50,151 bases of DNA from Spirochaetales bacterium (GCA_016930085.1 JAFGHO010000119.1:1-50151), one strand, 5' to 3'; positions 8,247 through 17,600 are shown, counted from the first letter of the stretch. Notes: generated from the sequence alone by a model not told the origin. Numbers and translations: made by a program.

Positions 8247-9254
8247 TTACTCTTCTTCCATCACCGAATCGTAGAATTGAACATATTTTTCCCGATCGTC
8301 ACTGGCAAGGAATTTCATTGCCGCCCTCGGGTGCTGGTTCAGCTGGCCCGTAATCATATAGGGGACTTCACAGCCCCATCTCAGCTGTTTCTGAAGAGGA
8401 CGTACTTCCTCCTGCAGGCATTTAAGAATGGGTCTGAGATGGAACTTCGGATTGTGCAGGAAACCGATTAAAAGCTCAAGCGCGCAATTACCCGCGCCTC
8501 GTCCCATGCCGTCGATGGTGGCGTCGAGCAGGTTCGCGCCTTCGATGACCGCGGTAATTGTGTTGGCATAGGCGAGTTGCTGATTGTTATGGGCATGAAT
8601 TCCCACATGCTTTCCTCCGGGTTGTGCGTACCGCATATATTTCCGTGTCAGATATTGAATCTGTTCGTGGTAAAGCGAGCCGAAACTGTCGACAAGATAG
8701 ATGGTCCCGACAGGCGTCCGGGAAAGTGCATCGAGACCCGCATCGAGTTCGCGTTCCTGCACGGTTGAAATGGCCATGAGATTGACGGTGGTTTCATATC
8801 CTTTTTCATGGGCATCGATGATTATTTCAATAGCGGTGGGTATCTGATGAATATATGTCGCCACCCTTATCATATCGACGACACTCTCCGATTTCGGCAG
8901 AATATCCGTATGGTAATCCGTTCTTTCCGCATCCGCCATTACCGAGAGTTTAAGCCCCGTGTTGTTTTCCCCGACTATTTTCCTGATATCGTCTTCGTCG
9001 CAGAATTTCCAGTTTCCGTAAGTCGATGGTGCGAAAATTTTCTTGTCCGCTTTATAACCGAGTTCCATATAATCAATCCCCGCTTCCACGCAGGTCTGAT
9101 ACACAGATTTAATAAAACCGTTTTCAAACTTATGGTCGTTCATGAGTCCGCCGTCACGGATCGTGCAGTCGAGTACTTTAATTTCAGGTCGGTAGGTAAT
9201 CCATCCCTCACTGTCCCTGAGTATCTGTGGATTCTCATTGATTTCCTTTGACAT
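8247..9254 (-). CDS. DRE-TIM metallolyase, HMG-CoA-lyase/aldolase-like
   Basis: This 335-residue protein belongs to the HMGL-like TIM-barrel family. The catalytic D-C-T-I-R-D-G-G motif lies near residues 28-35, and the metal-binding G-I-H-A-H-N-N near residues 216-222. A glycine-rich G-M-G-R-G-A-G-N follows, as in 4-hydroxy-2-oxovalerate aldolases and related enzymes of sugar or polysaccharide clusters. The family cleaves or forms C-C bonds using a divalent metal; the substrate here is unknown. I chose ATG 9254 because GGAGG sits 5-6 bases upstream; the frame extends to 9269 but that part holds the ribosome site. It is followed 4 bases later by uppP. Confidence 0.8.
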   Translation of the reverse strand: MSKEINENPQILRDSEGWITYRPEIKVLDCTIRDGGLMNDHKFENGFIKSVYQTCVEAGIDYMELGYKADKKIFAPSTYGNWKFCDEDDIRKIVGENNTGLKLSVMADAERTDYHTDILPKSESVVDMIRVATYIHQIPTAIEIIIDAHEKGYETTVNLMAISTVQERELDAGLDALSRTPVGTIYLVDSFGSLYHEQIQYLTRKYMRYAQPGGKHVGIHAHNNQQLAYANTITAVIEGANLLDATIDGMGRGAGNCALELLIGFLHNPKFHLRPILKCLQEEVRPLQKQLRWGCEVPYMITGQLNQHPRAAMKFLASDDREKYVQFYDSVMEEE

Positions 9255-9538
9255 GTGACCTCCATTCATTTTTAAACCATACCGTTTAATTTACGTGGTA
9301 TGTTATGTTTTTTTTTGCTTTTACTTAAGCGACAAAATTTTTTTCTTCGAAATCAAAGAACCATTCGTTGAAGAGTGAAAACAATATCATTATTTTTGAA
9401 TTATGTCAATCTTAATGGAACGCTATCGCCGTTTCCTTTGAACGAAAATACAGCGTGTCCGGATGTTCCGTTTTATTTTATTATAAATACCGCCGCATTC
9501 GGAGAAGTTCCTTGACAGTCGGGTTTTTACTCACCATG

Positions 9539-10501
9539 TCAATGGAGTTTCGACCGGAGTTCTTCGATATCCTCGTCCGATTCGTAAAGCGCGGGGACCT
9601 GAAAACGCGAGGAAGATATGAGTTTTTCCGCAATAGCACGGATGGATAGCGAATATGAACAATCGGGTGCGATCAGAACAGCGGGCTTTCTCCTTATCAC
9701 CGACATACCCACATCCTGATTTTTCTGTAAAAAACCGATGTATTCAAGTGTTAAAAGGAGATTCATCAGGGTGATTTGCCGTAATTTTGAACCGATAGCG
9801 AGATCGTTTTTGGATGTCACCATATTGATGATAATTTTCGGTCTCAAACCGGCTATCTGGTTTTCCACCGTTGTGCCGGATGCGGGGTTGGCCTGTTTCA
9901 ATTCATCGATAAGTGATCGAAAGGAGATGTGGGTTCCTTCTATCCTGCTTGTCAGAAAACGGAATATCGATTCCCTTTCGCTGCTTTTCGCGGGAAAACT
10001 CCGGTAGAGAAGCCGGAAGAGGGCGGTTTTAAGAAAGGAATATGCATTGAGAATAGCCGTTGTCTCCGGAGTGGTAACAATGATGCCGTTTGAGGAAGTC
10101 AGGAAAAAATCGATCGTATTAAAGGTTGAACCGGAACCGAGATCGAGAACGATAAAGTCCGCTTCAAGTGCGTGTATCTGCTTAATGATTTTCCGTTTGG
10201 ACGCGTAATCAAGATTTGCGGTACCGGTAAGCAGGGAGTCACCGGGAATAAAAAAAAGACGGTCGATATCGGTCTTGAAAAGAAGCGCCGAGAGGTTGTT
10301 TTCCTTTTTATAAATGAGATCGCCGATTCCCGGATTGCTGTTCTGTATGCCGAGACACGTATGCAGGTTTGATCCGCCGAGATCGAGATCGATAAGGACG
10401 ACGGTTTTTCTCATTTGTGCGAGTGTGACGCCGAGATTCGCGGAAAAAATGGTTTTTCCGGTCCCTCCTTTTCCGCTTGCAACAGGAAGAATTGTCGTCA
10501 T
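9539..10501 (-). CDS. MinD/ParA-family ATPase (FlhG-like)
   Basis: This 320-residue soluble ATPase has the deviant Walker A motif K-G-G-T-G-K-T at residues 11-17 with the signature lysine, followed by I-D-L-D-L-G-G-S-N near 38-46 and F-I-V-L-D-L-G-S-G near 134. This matches the MinD/FlhG branch of the P-loop ATPases that place cell-division sites, flagella or other polar structures by cycling on and off the membrane. It is longer than MinD and has no obvious C-terminal amphipathic targeting helix. No flagellar or min genes lie nearby, so the cargo is unknown. It is divergently transcribed from the gene at 10754. Confidence 0.82.
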   Translation of the reverse strand: MTTILPVASGKGGTGKTIFSANLGVTLAQMRKTVVLIDLDLGGSNLHTCLGIQNSNPGIGDLIYKKENNLSALLFKTDIDRLFFIPGDSLLTGTANLDYASKRKIIKQIHALEADFIVLDLGSGSTFNTIDFFLTSSNGIIVTTPETTAILNAYSFLKTALFRLLYRSFPAKSSERESIFRFLTSRIEGTHISFRSLIDELKQANPASGTTVENQIAGLRPKIIINMVTSKNDLAIGSKLRQITLMNLLLTLEYIGFLQKNQDVGMSVIRRKPAVLIAPDCSYSLSIRAIAEKLISSSRFQVPALYESDEDIEELRSKLH

Positions 10502-10610
10502 ATCACTTTAAATCTTATTTTATTCAATGGTGAAAATCAAGGATTTTTCAATGACGGGTATCGTCGTAACACTGGAAAACCGCCTGTTTTGCGGACCGTA
10601 TTTTTACTCA

Positions 10611-10639
10611 TTGACACTCTAAATTCTTTCTGTTAATAT
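10611..10639 (+). promoter_or_regulatory. strong sigma-70 type promoter ahead of the apt pair
   Basis: TTGACA (10611-10616) and TAATAT (10634-10639) lie 17 bases apart. Transcription would begin near 10646, giving a leader of about 108 bases before ATG 10754. Confidence 0.7.
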
Positions 10640-10753
10640 CCGGTGATTGGCGGTATATTCTTTCCCGCTATGTTTTGTTTTATCATTGTGAACTATCGAA
10701 GCATTTATTCCGACAATCAAAATAGAACAACCTTAACGGTAAGGAAATTTATA

Positions 10754-11197
10754 ATGTCAGAAGAAAAGAAAGTTGTCATTATTTTTGCGCCGGATGACGA
10801 ACTGGTACAGAAGTCGGCAGTCGCAATAAAAAGCACATTTGTCAATGAAAAATTCGATGTCGTAATCAAGGAAGCGCGCGATGCGCATATGCCCGATCTG
10901 GCAGTCGGTAATATCGTCATTCTCGGGTCGAAAAAAGAAGATAAAAAACCGGTACATTCCGATTTTACTGAAATTATCAGGGCCTTGAAGGGGATCAATC
11001 TCGCAGGCCGGATCGCCGGTGTATTTACTTTTGATTCTGAAGAAACGACAGATTTCTTATCGCAAGCGCTTGGCGATTCGGATATCACATTGATCGAGCG
11101 GGGATTATGTTTCAAAAACGGAAGGATCGATACGAAAGTGATAAAAGACTGGGTACATACTATTATTCAAACATATATCAAGAAAGGGTCAACATGA
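10754..11197 (+). CDS. flavodoxin-fold-like small protein
   Basis: This 147-residue protein shows alternating hydrophobic strands and helices (V-V-I-I-F-A-P near residues 6-12, N-I-V-I-L-G near 51-56, G-R-I-A-G-V-F-T-F near 82-90). The pattern suggests a flavodoxin-like Rossmann fold. The phosphate-binding loop of true flavodoxins is not evident, so cofactor binding is uncertain. The start is ATG 10754 with AAGGAA upstream; the open frame upstream of it overlaps the promoter. The stop overlaps the start of apt by 4 bases (ATGA), indicating translational coupling. I cannot assign a function. Confidence 0.65.
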   Translation: MSEEKKVVIIFAPDDELVQKSAVAIKSTFVNEKFDVVIKEARDAHMPDLAVGNIVILGSKKEDKKPVHSDFTEIIRALKGINLAGRIAGVFTFDSEETTDFLSQALGDSDITLIERGLCFKNGRIDTKVIKDWVHTIIQTYIKKGST

Positions 11198-11727
11198 AAC
11201 AGGAATATGATCTCGATGCAGCCATCAGGAAAATTCCGGATTTTCCAAAAAAGGGTATACTTTTTTACGATATTACCAGTATCCTCATCAATCCGGAAGC
11301 ATTCAATTATTGCATTGACAGAATGGAGGGATTGTACAGAGGATCGGACATTACCGCGATTGCCGCAATTGAATCGCGGGGTTTCATTTTTGCATCGCCA
11401 CTGGCAAACAGACTCGGTCTTCCCCTGCTCATTATCCGAAAAAAGGGAAAACTACCCGGTGAGACATATGCTGTCGATATCAGTCTCGAATACGGTGTTG
11501 ATACGGTTGAGGTACATAAAAGCGATGTGAGACCGGGAATGCGGTTTCTGTTGATCGATGATCTCATTGCCACGGGCGGAACACTCAAAGGAACGATCGA
11601 ACTCCTTAAAAAGGGAGGGGGAACAGTCGCCGAAATTTTTGGTGTTGTCGGGCTTCCGTTTCTCAAATACGAGGAGCTTCTTGCAGGATACCGTATCACG
11701 ACACTCATTGACTATCATGGAGAATAA
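11194..11727 (+). CDS. apt: adenine phosphoribosyltransferase
   Basis: This 177-residue cytosolic salvage enzyme makes AMP from adenine and PRPP. The PRPP-binding loop F-L-L-I-D-D-L-I-A-T-G-G-T-L spans residues 118-131. The N-terminal I-P-D-F-P-x-K-G-I-L-F-Y-D-I-T and E-S-R-G-F-I-F near residue 60 are specific to APRT rather than to other phosphoribosyltransferases. The length is normal. ATG 11194 overlaps the upstream stop codon, so its translation is probably coupled to the preceding gene. It shares that gene's promoter at 10611-10639. Confidence 0.95.
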   Translation: MKQEYDLDAAIRKIPDFPKKGILFYDITSILINPEAFNYCIDRMEGLYRGSDITAIAAIESRGFIFASPLANRLGLPLLIIRKKGKLPGETYAVDISLEYGVDTVEVHKSDVRPGMRFLLIDDLIATGGTLKGTIELLKKGGGTVAEIFGVVGLPFLKYEELLAGYRITTLIDYHGE

Positions 11728-12053
11728 GACATTCCATATGCGGATTTTCCTCATATGGTTGAGCGTTTAGGGATATTTATCCGGTATACGTGCAATTAAC
11801 CTGCCGAATGAAAAATACGTTGATTGTTGAGAAAGAGGCAGAGGCAAAAGGCTTCTTTCTCGCGAGTTTTATCCCCGTCATTCGAACACTCGACCGTGTG
11901 AACGGCAATTAATCAGGGAAACCATGTGATGGGAAAAAACCGCGTTACCGAATGTCTGTCGTTTTCACGACAGGAGGAACGCACCGTAATGTTTTTCCGG
12001 GATCAGCGCATGAATTATCCAATTTATCAAAACAAGAAAGAATACTGATAAAA
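11728..12053. other. gap between apt and the hybrid sensor gene, no gene seen
   Basis: I see no convincing coding frame here. There is a small dyad CTGTCG-TTTTCA-CGACAG near 11957-11974 and an imperfect GAGAAAG/CTTTCTC pair near 11829-11861 that might act as a weak terminator for apt. Confidence 0.4.
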
Positions 12054-12082
12054 TTGACATTACAATAAACATGGATTACACT
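12054..12082 (+). promoter_or_regulatory. candidate promoter for the hybrid sensor gene
   Basis: A perfect TTGACA (12054-12059) lies 17 bases before TACACT (12077-12082), a weaker -10. The predicted start near 12089 favours translation from ATG 12116 (GGGAGG 5 bases upstream) over ATG 12101. Confidence 0.5.
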
Positions 12083-12115
12083 TAAGGGGAGCAGAAAATC
12101 ATGAGGGAGGCGCTT

Positions 12116-14005
12116 ATGGGAGGAAGAGCAAGAATCCTGATTGTTGAAGATATCTATCTTGTCGCCAAGGATTTGCAGGAATCTCTCGAGGAAATGGGTT
12201 ATACGGTAATCGATATTGTCGATTCCGGCAAGGACGCAATAGAACGTACGGGACAGCGGAAACCCGATCTTATCCTCATGGATATCAGGCTGAAGGGTAA
12301 TATGGATGGTATCGAGGCGGCTTCTATTATCCATGAAACCTATAATGTCCCCATTATCTATGTGACCGCGTATGCGGATGACCATACCCTAATGAGGGCA
12401 AAACGGACCGAACCAAGCGGTTATATCATCAAACCGTTTAATAGAAAGGAACTGCATTCCACGATCGAGATGGCCCTTTATAAACAGAAAATCGAATCCT
12501 TTCTCAAGGACAGGGAAGAATTCCTTGCCGTTACCTTGAGAAGCATCAGCGATGCGGTCATTACAACCGATTTAAAAGGGTATATTACATTTTTAAATCC
12601 TTTTGCGGAAAACATCACGGGCTGGAGTCAGGATGAGGCGATGGGCAAACATATTGATGATGTGCTTGTTCTGGTATACGAGCGGGGAGAAGAGATGAAT
12701 GTCTATCCCGTCAGGCAAACCATAGAAGAAGATACGACGATTGTTCTGGAAAATCTTTTTCTGCTGTCGCGGGATAAAAAAAGAGAAAACATATTGTGCA
12801 GCACTTCACCCATAAAGGACGATAAAGGCTCGATAATCGGGACAGTCGTCATCTTGCGTGATATGACGGAGGAAAGACGGCTGCAAAAAGAACTGATGAA
12901 AACCCAACGGCTTCAATCTCTCGCGGAACTCGCGGGCAGCATCGGACATGAGTTCAATAACCTTCTTACCGTCATCCTCGGCAATATCGAACTGGTAAAG
13001 CAGGGCGGGGGGGTGAAAGCGGAATTTAAGGAAGGTATCGAAGAGGCGGAAATCGCGGCAAAGAAAGCGAAGGGATTGTCGACGCAATTACTCATGTTTT
13101 CAAAAAGAGGCGAACCCGCAAAAAAAGAGATGGATGTAAAAAAGGTGATGGATTCCATTATCGCCTCATCATCGCGAAATGCCAGAGTTGAATTTGAAAT
13201 CGATTTTGCCGATGACCTCCGTCGGATTGAAGCAAACGAAGCCCTTATTTCACAGGCAATCGATCGTATGATGAAGAAGGCTATGTCGCTTTTCGCCAGG
13301 GAAGGGAAAATAATTGTAAAAGCGGAAAATGTCGTCATCGACGAGAAAACCCTTGTTCCGCTTGATCCCGGTATATATATACGGATAGAGATAAGGGAGC
13401 ATGATGTGCTGATGCCCGGAGAACAGCTCGAGAGCATGTTCAATCCGAATTTCTCCATCGAGAAACGCAAAGAGAGTATTGATATCGCCTCGGCATATTC
13501 GATTGTCAAAAACCATGGCGGTACCATTATCGCTGAATCGGGAAAAGACGATGGAACGGTTTTTTATATCTATCTGCCTGCGATAAAGGAAAGAATCCCG
13601 CGTGATGAAGCGTCGAATAATAAACAGCATATCGGGAAAAGGGTTCTGGTCATGGACGATCACGAGCTGGTGAGGATTATAGCCGGGAAAATTCTCAACC
13701 ACCTCGGCTTTGAGGTCGAATTTGCACGGCATGGACTCGAGGCGGTTGAGCTGTATAAAAAGGCGAAGGAAAACGGCAATCCCTTTTCTGTTGTATTTCT
13801 TGATCTGACGGTCAATTTCGGGCTTGGGGCGATCGATACCATTCAAAAGCTTCTGGAAATCGATCCAAAAGTGAAGGCCGTCGTATCGAGTGGTTATTCC
13901 AATGATCCCATCATACAGAATTACCAGGTATACGGCTTTTGTGCGGTGATTACGAAACCATACGAGATCGAAGATTTTAACAGAATACTGCGGAAACTGA
14001 GATAA
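12116..14005 (+). CDS. hybrid signalling protein: REC-PAS-HisKA-degenerate ATPase-REC
   Basis: This soluble protein of about 629 residues has no membrane segment. Domains in order: receiver 1 (about 1-120; phosphoacceptor D56 in L-I-L-M-D, T in V-T-A-Y, K in I-K-P-F); PAS (about 135-255); HisKA with the H-box G-H-E-F-N-N (His near 278); an ATPase-like domain (about 345-490); and receiver 2 (about 505-629; D-D pair, L-D-L-T, S-S-G, T-K-P-Y). The ATPase domain has lost the N-box asparagine (M-M-K-K-A-M) and the D-x-G-x-G box, while keeping the family's overall pattern (Y-S-I-V-K-N-H-G-G). Autophosphorylation is therefore doubtful. It may act as a phosphotransfer scaffold between its receivers. 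A start at ATG 12101 is also possible. Confidence 0.85.
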   Translation: MGGRARILIVEDIYLVAKDLQESLEEMGYTVIDIVDSGKDAIERTGQRKPDLILMDIRLKGNMDGIEAASIIHETYNVPIIYVTAYADDHTLMRAKRTEPSGYIIKPFNRKELHSTIEMALYKQKIESFLKDREEFLAVTLRSISDAVITTDLKGYITFLNPFAENITGWSQDEAMGKHIDDVLVLVYERGEEMNVYPVRQTIEEDTTIVLENLFLLSRDKKRENILCSTSPIKDDKGSIIGTVVILRDMTEERRLQKELMKTQRLQSLAELAGSIGHEFNNLLTVILGNIELVKQGGGVKAEFKEGIEEAEIAAKKAKGLSTQLLMFSKRGEPAKKEMDVKKVMDSIIASSSRNARVEFEIDFADDLRRIEANEALISQAIDRMMKKAMSLFAREGKIIVKAENVVIDEKTLVPLDPGIYIRIEIREHDVLMPGEQLESMFNPNFSIEKRKESIDIASAYSIVKNHGGTIIAESGKDDGTVFYIYLPAIKERIPRDEASNNKQHIGKRVLVMDDHELVRIIAGKILNHLGFEVEFARHGLEAVELYKKAKENGNPFSVVFLDLTVNFGLGAIDTIQKLLEIDPKVKAVVSSGYSNDPIIQNYQVYGFCAVITKPYEIEDFNRILRKLR

Positions 14006-14061
14006 ACGATGGCTGTCGATTGCATGAAAACGTATCGGCTTCCGGCAATGGTTTATTTGTA

Positions 14062-15639
14062 ATGGAAACGATTCTTTACATTTTGTTCGGCTGCATTTCC
14101 TGCGGTATCATCCTGGCGGTGTCGGTCGCCCGGGACAGAAAAAATAGGCTTTCGGATAAAAAAAGGAATGAAACCGAACCATCCCTTTCACATCAGGTTT
14201 CTTTAAACGATTTCAGGGCAATACTTTTACAGTTCGCGGATCATTTTACTATCAACAGACTCAATATCGGTGAGAAAAATGATACCTTTCCTTTCCTGAA
14301 ACAGTCGGACATCGGCCCGGTGTCCGTCGCGATCGATGTCGGATACGAGGAAGGAGGGCATCGGTGTATCGTTACATTGACGCCAAAAACCCCGTATCCC
14401 CTTTATATCGTAAGGAGAAAATCCTTCACGCCCCCCGAACACATGAGTTTGGTAAGAACCGGTGACCGGAATTTCGATTCGCTGTTTTTCGTCTATTCCA
14501 GGTATGATTTTTTTGCACGGCTTCTCCTCGATCAGCCGTTCAGGGAGTTGTTGTGCGGGATCGGGGGCGACACGTCATTTTTTGAACTTTCCCCCTCCCG
14601 TCTCAGCGTGTCGGTCGCACTCGACCTCCTTTTTTCTCACAAAAAACTGCTCGTCACCCTCACGGATAACCTTCTCAGGATCGACCGGATATTTTCGTCA
14701 TGCGATGTCATGGAGGAGAAAATCATCGGGAATATCTTTGACTCAAGCGATCCGGGCGTCAAGAAGGAATTTTTGGAAAAGCTGTCCCGTATTGCGGGAC
14801 AGCAGGCGGCTTCGTATCACAATAGTGAAGATTTGCTTGTGAAAACAATACTCGAGTGCAGCTTATCCTTCAGGGAGACATGCCCGGAAGCGCTTCTTCA
14901 CTCAAGAGAACTGGAAAATGTGCGTAAAACGACGATTGAAACCATGCTTGTGAAAATAATTTCCGAAAGCGACAATGTCTCACTCAAAAAGGCCTGCATA
15001 AAAGAACTCGTTTCCCTTTCCGAAAAGAGGGGGTTGATGAAGTATGACCGTGAAGAAGTGCTGCGAACGTGCTGTCATGACGAATCCCCGCTGGTCAGAA
15101 TCATGGCCGCTTTTTATCTCGGTAAAAAGGGGCTGCCCCTTCTCTACGACCATCTTCTCAGGACTTCCCTTTCAATACGGAAGCAGGCCCTGCATGCGAT
15201 TGTTATGATAGAGGGAAGGTCATGTGTGCCGGCTTTGATACAATATTATCAAAAGATCAGTATCAATCACGAGTTCAAAGCCGCCATTATCGCTACACTG
15301 AAGGACTTCGGGGACCGGCGCGCATCAGGTTTTCTCGTAAAGGAATTGCTGAACAGCAATGACCCGTTGCTGTGTAACGTGATTATCGAGGCGCTCGCCG
15401 CATGCGGGACAAAGGAAGCGATTAACGCCCTCAGGCGATTTTCCGGACAGACCGATATTGAACGCTGGCTCAGGCGAAAGGCCCTTCTTGCCATCAAAGA
15501 AATAAAGGAAACATTAAAGGAAAAACACGACGGGTGGCTTTCACTTTCGGAGAAAGACGATATCAAAGGTGCCTTGAGTGATATCGAAACGCCGGAGACC
15601 GGAACGCTGAGTTTTACCGGGGAGGAAAAGACGGACTGA
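14062..15639 (+). CDS. membrane-anchored HEAT-repeat-like protein
   Basis: This protein of about 525 residues has one N-terminal membrane helix (about residues 3-22) followed by a charged stretch and a domain of unknown type to about residue 215. From about residue 215 to 490 it has helical repeats of HEAT/PBS-lyase style (for example V-R-I-M-A-A-F-Y-L-G, I-R-K-Q-A-L-H-A-I, L-R-R-K-A-L-L-A-I-K), which usually serve as protein-binding scaffolds. The start is uncertain: ATG 14062 has no clear ribosome site but overlaps the TAA of a 17-codon frame beginning at ATG 14009, so coupling is possible. TTG 14020 is an alternative. It follows the hybrid sensor closely and is probably co-transcribed with it. 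Confidence 0.65.
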   Translation: METILYILFGCISCGIILAVSVARDRKNRLSDKKRNETEPSLSHQVSLNDFRAILLQFADHFTINRLNIGEKNDTFPFLKQSDIGPVSVAIDVGYEEGGHRCIVTLTPKTPYPLYIVRRKSFTPPEHMSLVRTGDRNFDSLFFVYSRYDFFARLLLDQPFRELLCGIGGDTSFFELSPSRLSVSVALDLLFSHKKLLVTLTDNLLRIDRIFSSCDVMEEKIIGNIFDSSDPGVKKEFLEKLSRIAGQQAASYHNSEDLLVKTILECSLSFRETCPEALLHSRELENVRKTTIETMLVKIISESDNVSLKKACIKELVSLSEKRGLMKYDREEVLRTCCHDESPLVRIMAAFYLGKKGLPLLYDHLLRTSLSIRKQALHAIVMIEGRSCVPALIQYYQKISINHEFKAAIIATLKDFGDRRASGFLVKELLNSNDPLLCNVIIEALAACGTKEAINALRRFSGQTDIERWLRRKALLAIKEIKETLKEKHDGWLSLSEKDDIKGALSDIETPETGTLSFTGEEKTD

Positions 15640-15647
15640 CTGCCGTC

Positions 15648-16901
15648 TTAATGTTTAAAGCTGCGTTCCCCGGTATATACCATGGCGACATTCGCCTCGT
15701 TACACGCCTCGATGCTCTCGAAGTCCAGGATCGAACCGCCCGGCTGGATGATGGAGGTAATTCCCTCCCTGATACCGACATCGACCCCGTCCCTCTTGGG
15801 GAAAAAGGCGTCGGAGATCATGCAGCACCCGATAAGCCCGCCCTTTTTCGCATTTGTCTCTGCCTCGATTTCATCCCTTTTACCTTTATCCTGCAACTCG
15901 TTAAAGGGGGTTTTGTATCGTTCCCATGATAAGCGGTCCGCCAGTTTACGGTACGCCTTGTCCCGGGCGATTTCCGCGACACCGACCCTGTCCTGTTCCC
16001 CGGTTCCGATACCGACCGTCACCCCGTCCTTGACATAAATCACGGAATTGCTCGTGACACCGGATTCGACAAGCCAGCCGAAAATGAGGTCCTCGTATTC
16101 GTGATCTTCCGGAAGCCGGTTGATGCGGTATTCCTTTCCTTTATATGTGGTCTGGGCGGGCACGAGATCCTCTTTTCGCAGTGTTTTTGGGGAATATGAC
16201 CACTGGGCGATAAGCCCGCCGTCCATGAGGGATTTAAAATCGACGAAACGCTGCCCGATATAGCTTTTCAGGTTGCCCATGTTTTGTATCTTCATGACCC
16301 GAAGATTTTTTTTCTGCACGAATACATCGAGAACACCCGGGGCAAACTCCGGCGCGACCACGACTTCCGCGTAGTTTTCCACGATAAGTTCAGCCGTTTC
16401 ACGGTCGACTTCCCGGTTGCATGCAATGGCGCCGCCGAAGGCGGCCACCCTGTCCGCCATATTCGCGCGGTGATAGGATTCGGAGAGGGTTTTTCCCTTT
16501 GCCACGCCGCAGGGATTATTGTGCTTGACGATCACGGTGCAGGGGGTTTCGGTAAAATAACGAAGGATGTTGAGCGCGTTATCCGCGTCCGTGATATTGG
16601 TTTTACCGGGGTGCTTGCCGGACTGGAGGAGTTCTATGTCCGATGCGAGGTAGCGGCCGGGCTTGATGCTGACCACATCACCCAGCCTGAGATTGCCGTT
16701 TGCGAGTCTGTAAAGCGCCGCTTCCTGTCCCGGATTTTCACCGTAACGAAGGCCCTTTTGAATGTCATCGATCGTCCAGCATACTTTTTCATAGACAAGC
16801 GTTTGCCTTTTTGATTTTTCGTAAAAAGAAATCTCGAGTGAATCGGGAAAATGATCGTCCATGATCGTTCTGTAAGCCGATTTAAAATCTTTTGTTGCCA
16901 T
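15648..16901 (-). CDS. purH: AICAR formyltransferase (C-terminal half of PurH as a separate gene)
   Basis: This 417-residue protein matches the AICAR transformylase domain of PurH, which formylates AICAR with 10-formyltetrahydrofolate, the ninth step of purine synthesis. It has L-R-Y-G-E-N-P-G-Q near residues 51-59, the catalytic K-H-N-N-P-C-G near 126-132 and S-D-A-F-F-P near 366. In most bacteria this domain is fused to IMP cyclohydrolase; here the two are separate genes in the same frame, split by one TAA and 15 bases holding a ribosome site (GGGAG). The protein is longer than a bare transformylase domain because it keeps the linker and carries insertions. It is the last gene of a minus-strand series starting at 19277. 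Confidence 0.9.
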   Translation of the reverse strand: MATKDFKSAYRTIMDDHFPDSLEISFYEKSKRQTLVYEKVCWTIDDIQKGLRYGENPGQEAALYRLANGNLRLGDVVSIKPGRYLASDIELLQSGKHPGKTNITDADNALNILRYFTETPCTVIVKHNNPCGVAKGKTLSESYHRANMADRVAAFGGAIACNREVDRETAELIVENYAEVVVAPEFAPGVLDVFVQKKNLRVMKIQNMGNLKSYIGQRFVDFKSLMDGGLIAQWSYSPKTLRKEDLVPAQTTYKGKEYRINRLPEDHEYEDLIFGWLVESGVTSNSVIYVKDGVTVGIGTGEQDRVGVAEIARDKAYRKLADRLSWERYKTPFNELQDKGKRDEIEAETNAKKGGLIGCCMISDAFFPKRDGVDVGIREGITSIIQPGGSILDFESIEACNEANVAMVYTGERSFKH

Positions 16902-16916
16902 GGGAAACTCCCTTTT

Positions 16917-17600
16917 TTATACTATTTCTTTATAGCTTTTCGTTATCGCCTCGTATGTGAGACCGTCGAGGTATCCGGAAATCGCCCTGTCATAGGCGGC
17001 GGTATGGGCAAAAGCCTTTTTCGCGCAATCGAAACGGGTTCGAAGCGAAATAGTACCGCCCGAGGATTTCAATTCATCGATTATCTTCCCGTAATCCGCC
17101 GGGTCGGTGACGGAAACGACACGAAGATAGTTTTTTGCCGATGCTCGTATCATACAGGGCCCCCCGATGTCGATATTCGCCCGCGCCTCTTCCGGGGTGA
17201 CGCCCGGCCGTGCGATCGTTTGCGTGAAGGGGTAGAGGTTGACGACCGCCATGTCGATGGCGGCGGCCCCGGTGCGTTCGAGATCCTGCCGGTGTGCTTC
17301 ATTATAGGTCTCGTTGAGCAGGCCGAGGTAGATTTTGAAATCGAGTGTTTTAACGAGGCCCCCCTGCATCTCCGGTTGTCCCGTATAATCGGAGACACTG
17401 ATCAGGTTTTTTTCCGCTTTCAAACCGAGTATCGTCCTGATCGCCTTGAACGTGCCGCCGGTTGAATATATTTTTATGTCCGGATTGACATTGAGGAGTC
17501 CGGGGACGAATGAGGTGAGTCCCTCCTTGTCGTATACGCTTACAAGGACATGCTGTATTTTGACCCGGCCGTCGATTTTTTCAACGATATTTCCCGCCAT
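16917..17600 (-). CDS. purH: IMP cyclohydrolase (N-terminal half of PurH as a separate gene)
   Basis: This 227-residue protein is the MGS-like IMP cyclohydrolase domain of PurH, which closes the ring of FAICAR to give IMP in the last step of purine synthesis. The family motifs are V-S-V-Y-D-K-E-G-L near residue 20, Y-S-T-G-G-T near 45, the H-x-x-x-x-D/N-L-Y-P-F region near 125, and D-I-G-G-P-x-M-I-R-A-S-A-K-N near 145-158. It ends after A-F-A-H-T-A-A-Y-D, exactly where the fused protein would enter its linker. ATG 17600 has AGGAGG 5 bases upstream; ATG 17603 is too close to it. It is followed by the transformylase gene after 15 non-coding bases. Confidence 0.9.
   Translation of the reverse strand: MAGNIVEKIDGRVKIQHVLVSVYDKEGLTSFVPGLLNVNPDIKIYSTGGTFKAIRTILGLKAEKNLISVSDYTGQPEMQGGLVKTLDFKIYLGLLNETYNEAHRQDLERTGAAAIDMAVVNLYPFTQTIARPGVTPEEARANIDIGGPCMIRASAKNYLRVVSVTDPADYGKIIDELKSSGGTISLRTRFDCAKKAFAHTAAYDRAISGYLDGLTYEAITKSYKEIV

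Noticed and set aside
8808-9251. 147-codon plus-strand frame
   Set aside because: It lies wholly opposite the DRE-TIM aldolase gene, has no ribosome site and an unnatural composition.
10754-11197. calling the small protein before apt a true flavodoxin
   Set aside because: The strand pattern fits, but the FMN phosphate loop (T/S-x-T-x-x-T) is not visible.
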